Shown here piece by piece: positions 37,510 to 39,650 of a stretch of DNA of 39,650 bases. A program made the position numbers and the translations under genes. The DNA is from Billgrantia azerbaijanica (lineage in GTDB: Bacteria; Pseudomonadota; Gammaproteobacteria; Pseudomonadales; Halomonadaceae), in NCBI GenBank assembly GCA_004551485.1, contig SBLD01000024.1, positions 1 to 39,650 of the forward strand. The letters are read 5' to 3'. Numbering within the stretch: the first letter of the stretch is position 1; every line of letters begins with the position of its first letter. Below the pieces are notes generated by a model. It was not told where the DNA came from and did not search any database. It was given only the letters and a program-made list of their open reading frames with translations.

Positions 37510-38040
37510 ATGGACAAGCTCTCGCTCGGCACCCTCGGCCAGCACCTGCAGCAGCTTCGGCTGGAGAAAGGCCTGTCGCTCTCGCAGCTGGCCGCCGCCG
37601 CCGGCATCGCCAAGTCGAACCTGTCGCGTCTCGAGCAGGGCAACGGCAACCCCACGCTGGACACGATCTGGCGACTGGCGGTGCAGCTGAACGTGCCCTT
37701 CGGCACCCTGGTGGCGCCGATCCGCGTGCCGCTGGGCGAGGAAGGCGTGGAGGTGCGCCTGCTCGACCAGGGCAAGGACACGCCCCAGGTCGACGCCTAC
37801 TGGATGCGCTGCGCGCCCCACACCACGCGCCACGCCGAGCCCCATACGCCGGGCGCCCGCGAATCGCTCACCCTGATCAGCGGGCGGCTCGAGGTCGGCC
37901 CGGAAGGCGCCACCACCACGCTCGCTGCCGGCGACACCCTCACCTTCGCCGCCGACCGCCCGCACCTCTATCGCACCGACGACGCCTGGGCCACGCTGCT
38001 GCTCACCGTCGTCTACACCGGGGAAGGAGGCACCTCATGA
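37510..38040 (+). CDS. XRE-family regulator with C-terminal cupin domain
   Basis: 176 residues from the chosen start. The helix-turn-helix (about 6-62) has LRLEKGLSLSQLAAAAGIAKSNLSRLEQGNGNPTLDTIWRLA; a cupin sensor domain (about 95-172) contains LISGRLEVGPEG and AGDTLTFAADRPHLY. I chose the ATG at 37510 because AAAAGG sits six bases upstream; an ATG at 37495 abuts the operator and its AGGA is too close. The gene overlaps azlC as ATGA, so regulator and exporter are one unit. The ligand is probably an amino acid exported by AzlCD (inference). Confidence 0.9.
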   Translation: MDKLSLGTLGQHLQQLRLEKGLSLSQLAAAAGIAKSNLSRLEQGNGNPTLDTIWRLAVQLNVPFGTLVAPIRVPLGEEGVEVRLLDQGKDTPQVDAYWMRCAPHTTRHAEPHTPGARESLTLISGRLEVGPEGATTTLAAGDTLTFAADRPHLYRTDDAWATLLLTVVYTGEGGTS

Positions 38041-38768
38041 GCCTGCAAGCCACCCACGCCCTCTCCCGCCCCTGGCTGATCGGCCTGCGCGAGGCCGTGC
38101 CGCTGCTCGGCGGCTACGTACCGGTCGCCATCTCCTTCGGGCTGATCGCCATCCAGGCCGGCTTCAGCACCTGGGAGGCGGTGATCATCTCGACCCTCGT
38201 CTACGCCGGGGCCTCGCAGTTCCTGTTCGTCGGCATGGTCGCCGCCGGTGCACCGCTGTGGCTGGTGGTCGCCATGACGCTGCTGATCAACGCGCGCCAC
38301 GTGGTCTATGCCCCCAACCTGGCGCCCTGGCTGACGACGAGCCGCTGGTGGCCGTGGCTGATGCACGGCCTGACCGATCAGGTCTTCGCCCTGGCCCACA
38401 CCCGCCTGCCGCAGATGCCGGCCTCGCAGCGCCTCGGCTGGTTCACCGGCGCCGCGCTGCTGGCCTGGGCGAGCTGGATCGGCGGCACCGCGCTGGGCGC
38501 CGTGGCCGGCGAGGAGCTGACCACGCGCTGGCCGCTGCTCGGCGAGGTCATGCCCTTTGCCCTGCCGGCGCTGTTCCTGGTGCTGGTGGCGCCGCGCTTC
38601 ACCAACCGGCGCTGGTCGCTGGCGCTGGGCAGTGCCATCGCCATCGCGGCGCTGCTCACCGTGACCGGGCTGACCAACGCCGCGATCCCCCTCGCCGCCG
38701 CCTGCGGCGCCCTGTGCTTCTACCTGGTGAAGTTCGGCTCAACCACGAGAGGAAACCGCGATGAGTAG
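38037..38768 (+). CDS. azlC: AzlC family branched-chain amino acid exporter, large subunit
   Basis: 243 residues with seven or eight membrane segments. AVPLLGGYVPVAISFGLIAIQAGF and VYAGASQFLFVGMVAAGAP followed by LLINARHVVYA are AzlC hallmarks. With AzlD it exports branched-chain amino acids or their analogues across the inner membrane (E. coli YgaZH and B. subtilis AzlCD are known examples). AAGGAGG lies within the XRE gene, eight bases upstream; the stop overlaps azlD by eight bases. Confidence 0.94.
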   Translation: MSLQATHALSRPWLIGLREAVPLLGGYVPVAISFGLIAIQAGFSTWEAVIISTLVYAGASQFLFVGMVAAGAPLWLVVAMTLLINARHVVYAPNLAPWLTTSRWWPWLMHGLTDQVFALAHTRLPQMPASQRLGWFTGAALLAWASWIGGTALGAVAGEELTTRWPLLGEVMPFALPALFLVLVAPRFTNRRWSLALGSAIAIAALLTVTGLTNAAIPLAAACGALCFYLVKFGSTTRGNRDE

Positions 38769-39102
38769 CGCACTCTGGCTGGCCGTGTTGGCCTCGGCGG
38801 CAGGCACCCTGCTGATGCGCCTGCTGCCGCTGCTGTGGATGCGGCGCCGCCTCGAACGACTCGACGACGGCGACGACGGCCTCGAGGCCATGCCCCAGTG
38901 GCTCGGCATCCTCGGGCCCCTGATGATCGCCGCGGTGCTCGGCGTCTCGCTGGTCCCCAAGACCACCGACGCCATCTCCTGGCTCGCCACGGCGATCGGC
39001 GTGGCGGCGACCCTGGCGGTGTGGTGGCGACTGCGCTCGCTCGGCTGGCCGGTGGCCGCGGGCGTGGCGGCGTATGGGGTGGTGGTGATGGTTCTCGGCT
39101 GA
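38761..39102 (+). CDS. azlD: AzlD family small subunit of the amino acid exporter
   Basis: 113 residues with four membrane segments, typical AzlD. The LLMRLLPLLWMRRRL region after the first helix and the central MPQWLGILGPLMIAAVLGVSLVP segment match the family. It starts eight bases inside azlC, so the exporter subunits are translationally coupled. No terminator is obvious after the stop. Confidence 0.92.
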   Translation: MSSALWLAVLASAAGTLLMRLLPLLWMRRRLERLDDGDDGLEAMPQWLGILGPLMIAAVLGVSLVPKTTDAISWLATAIGVAATLAVWWRLRSLGWPVAAGVAAYGVVVMVLG

Positions 39103-39114
39103 GCCCTCAACCCA

Positions 39115-39146
39115 CAATTGGACGGACTATCAACCAGCAATTGGAC
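39115..39146. repeat. Two 9-bp direct repeats after azlD
   Basis: CAATTGGAC occurs at 39115-39123 and 39138-39146, a 23-base period, in the 94-base gap between azlD and the last gene. Their role is unknown; multiple short terminal repeats are seen at the ends of some insertion sequences, but no transposase is present. Confidence 0.55.
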
Positions 39147-39196
39147 AATGCTGGGTACATCCACCAAGACAGAGCGATCTCACGATGGCAATCAAA

Positions 39197-39544
39197 CTAT
39201 GCCTCTGTATCCAGCATCATCCCCAAGTAAGCATCGACGTCGGGTTCCGGGTCGCCCTGCAGCACATGCTTGACCCAGGCCTCCCGCTCAAAGCACAGGA
39301 CACGCAGATCCCAGGCACATGCGGTCAGGCCTGAGGGCGTGACATAGCCGAACTCATCGGGATGCCCGCTCGTGGCAACGTAGACGTGGTGATGGAGTTC
39401 GTTCTCGTCCGCCCACCAGTCCACGAAGATGAAGCTGCCTGTCTTGCCCTGGTGAACGCCTACGAAACCGATACCGTAGTGGTTAGTTTCTTCTGCTGTC
39501 GTCTTCAGGCGGTCCTGGGCGAGACGCCATGCCACCTCGATCAA
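39197..39544 (-). CDS. Hypothetical protein, possibly 5'-truncated by the terminal repeat
   Basis: At least 115 residues, with a conserved-looking HYGIGFVGVH, FVDWWADENELHHHVYVA, and ACAWDLRVLCFEREAWV. The composition is soluble. I do not recognise a named domain. The first possible start is a TTG at 39544 with no ribosome-binding site. The same frame stays open without a stop through the whole 81-base terminal repeat to the window edge, while the protein-like part appears to begin near ERPEDSLIEVAWRLAQ just inside the repeat. The native N-terminus may have been replaced or may lie beyond the window. Confidence 0.65.
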   Translation of the reverse strand: MIEVAWRLAQDRLKTTAEETNHYGIGFVGVHQGKTGSFIFVDWWADENELHHHVYVATSGHPDEFGYVTPSGLTACAWDLRVLCFEREAWVKHVLQGDPEPDVDAYLGMMLDTEA

Positions 39545-39569
39545 GCTGTCCTCTGGCCGCTCGCGGTCA

Positions 39570-39650
39570 GAGCTATGGTGACTTCTGGTGTATGGGAGGA
39601 GGTAGAAAGGGTGGCGTATCCTGTTGATTGATCTCGCCAGATCACAATCA
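39570..39650. repeat. Right copy of the 81-bp terminal inverted repeat
   Basis: These bases are the exact reverse complement of bases 1-81. Reading outward from inside the window, both copies begin GAGCTATGGTGACTTC and end with the small hairpin. The flanking sequences inside the two copies are unrelated. Confidence 0.9.

Noticed and set aside
39115-39146. End of an IS21-like insertion sequence
   Set aside because: Only two short direct repeats are seen, with no transposase gene or matching opposite end in the window.

Overview
The window is GC-rich, with long ORFs and strong Shine-Dalgarno sequences. Its gene set (glpFKD, sstT, SLC13 permease, PIN-PhoH protein, CidA/LrgB pair, GMC oxidoreductase with methylmalonate-semialdehyde dehydrogenase, azlCD) fits a gammaproteobacterium of the Halomonas type. 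That assignment is inferred from gene content; there is no rRNA or other marker in the window. The first ~4-5 kb are visibly more AT-rich than the rest and read as accessory DNA.

Layout. The first and last 81 bases are a perfect inverted repeat, and an imperfect hairpin sits at each extreme end. Positions 131-2849 hold four gene cassettes on the minus strand: a GFA-like protein, a protein with a HEPN-like motif, a membrane protein with a large cytosolic domain, and a polytopic membrane protein. Three integron attC sites separate them. No integrase gene is present, but a candidate array promoter lies just outside the first cassette. Next come a NERD/zinc-finger protein, a YdeI-like protein, a 14-bp tandem repeat and a maltose acetyltransferase gene that has lost about 54 codons in frame.

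The core region follows. On the minus strand are the lrgB/cidA pair and a LysE exporter. On the plus strand are a small secreted protein, a patatin and PIN-PhoH. On the minus strand again are a zinc ribbon protein, a trpB without trpA, a UbiA-family prenyltransferase, a carboxylesterase, an SLC13 transporter, a cold shock protein, a GMC oxidoreductase and mmsA. A divergent LysR gene faces mmsA. A glutamate-synthase-like flavoprotein, NnrU, PhoD-like phosphatase, TerB/DUF533 and rhodanese genes lead to the glycerol operon glpF-glpK-glpD. A consensus-like promoter precedes that operon and is overlapped by GlpR-like operator half-sites.

The last third carries sstT and a LysR regulator divergent from an M20 amidohydrolase-DUF3311-sodium symporter operon, with a 10-bp inverted repeat between them. 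It ends with an autoregulated-looking XRE-cupin/azlC/azlD operon and a minus-strand gene whose reading frame is open to the window edge. I saw no tRNA, rRNA, CRISPR array or intact insertion sequence.
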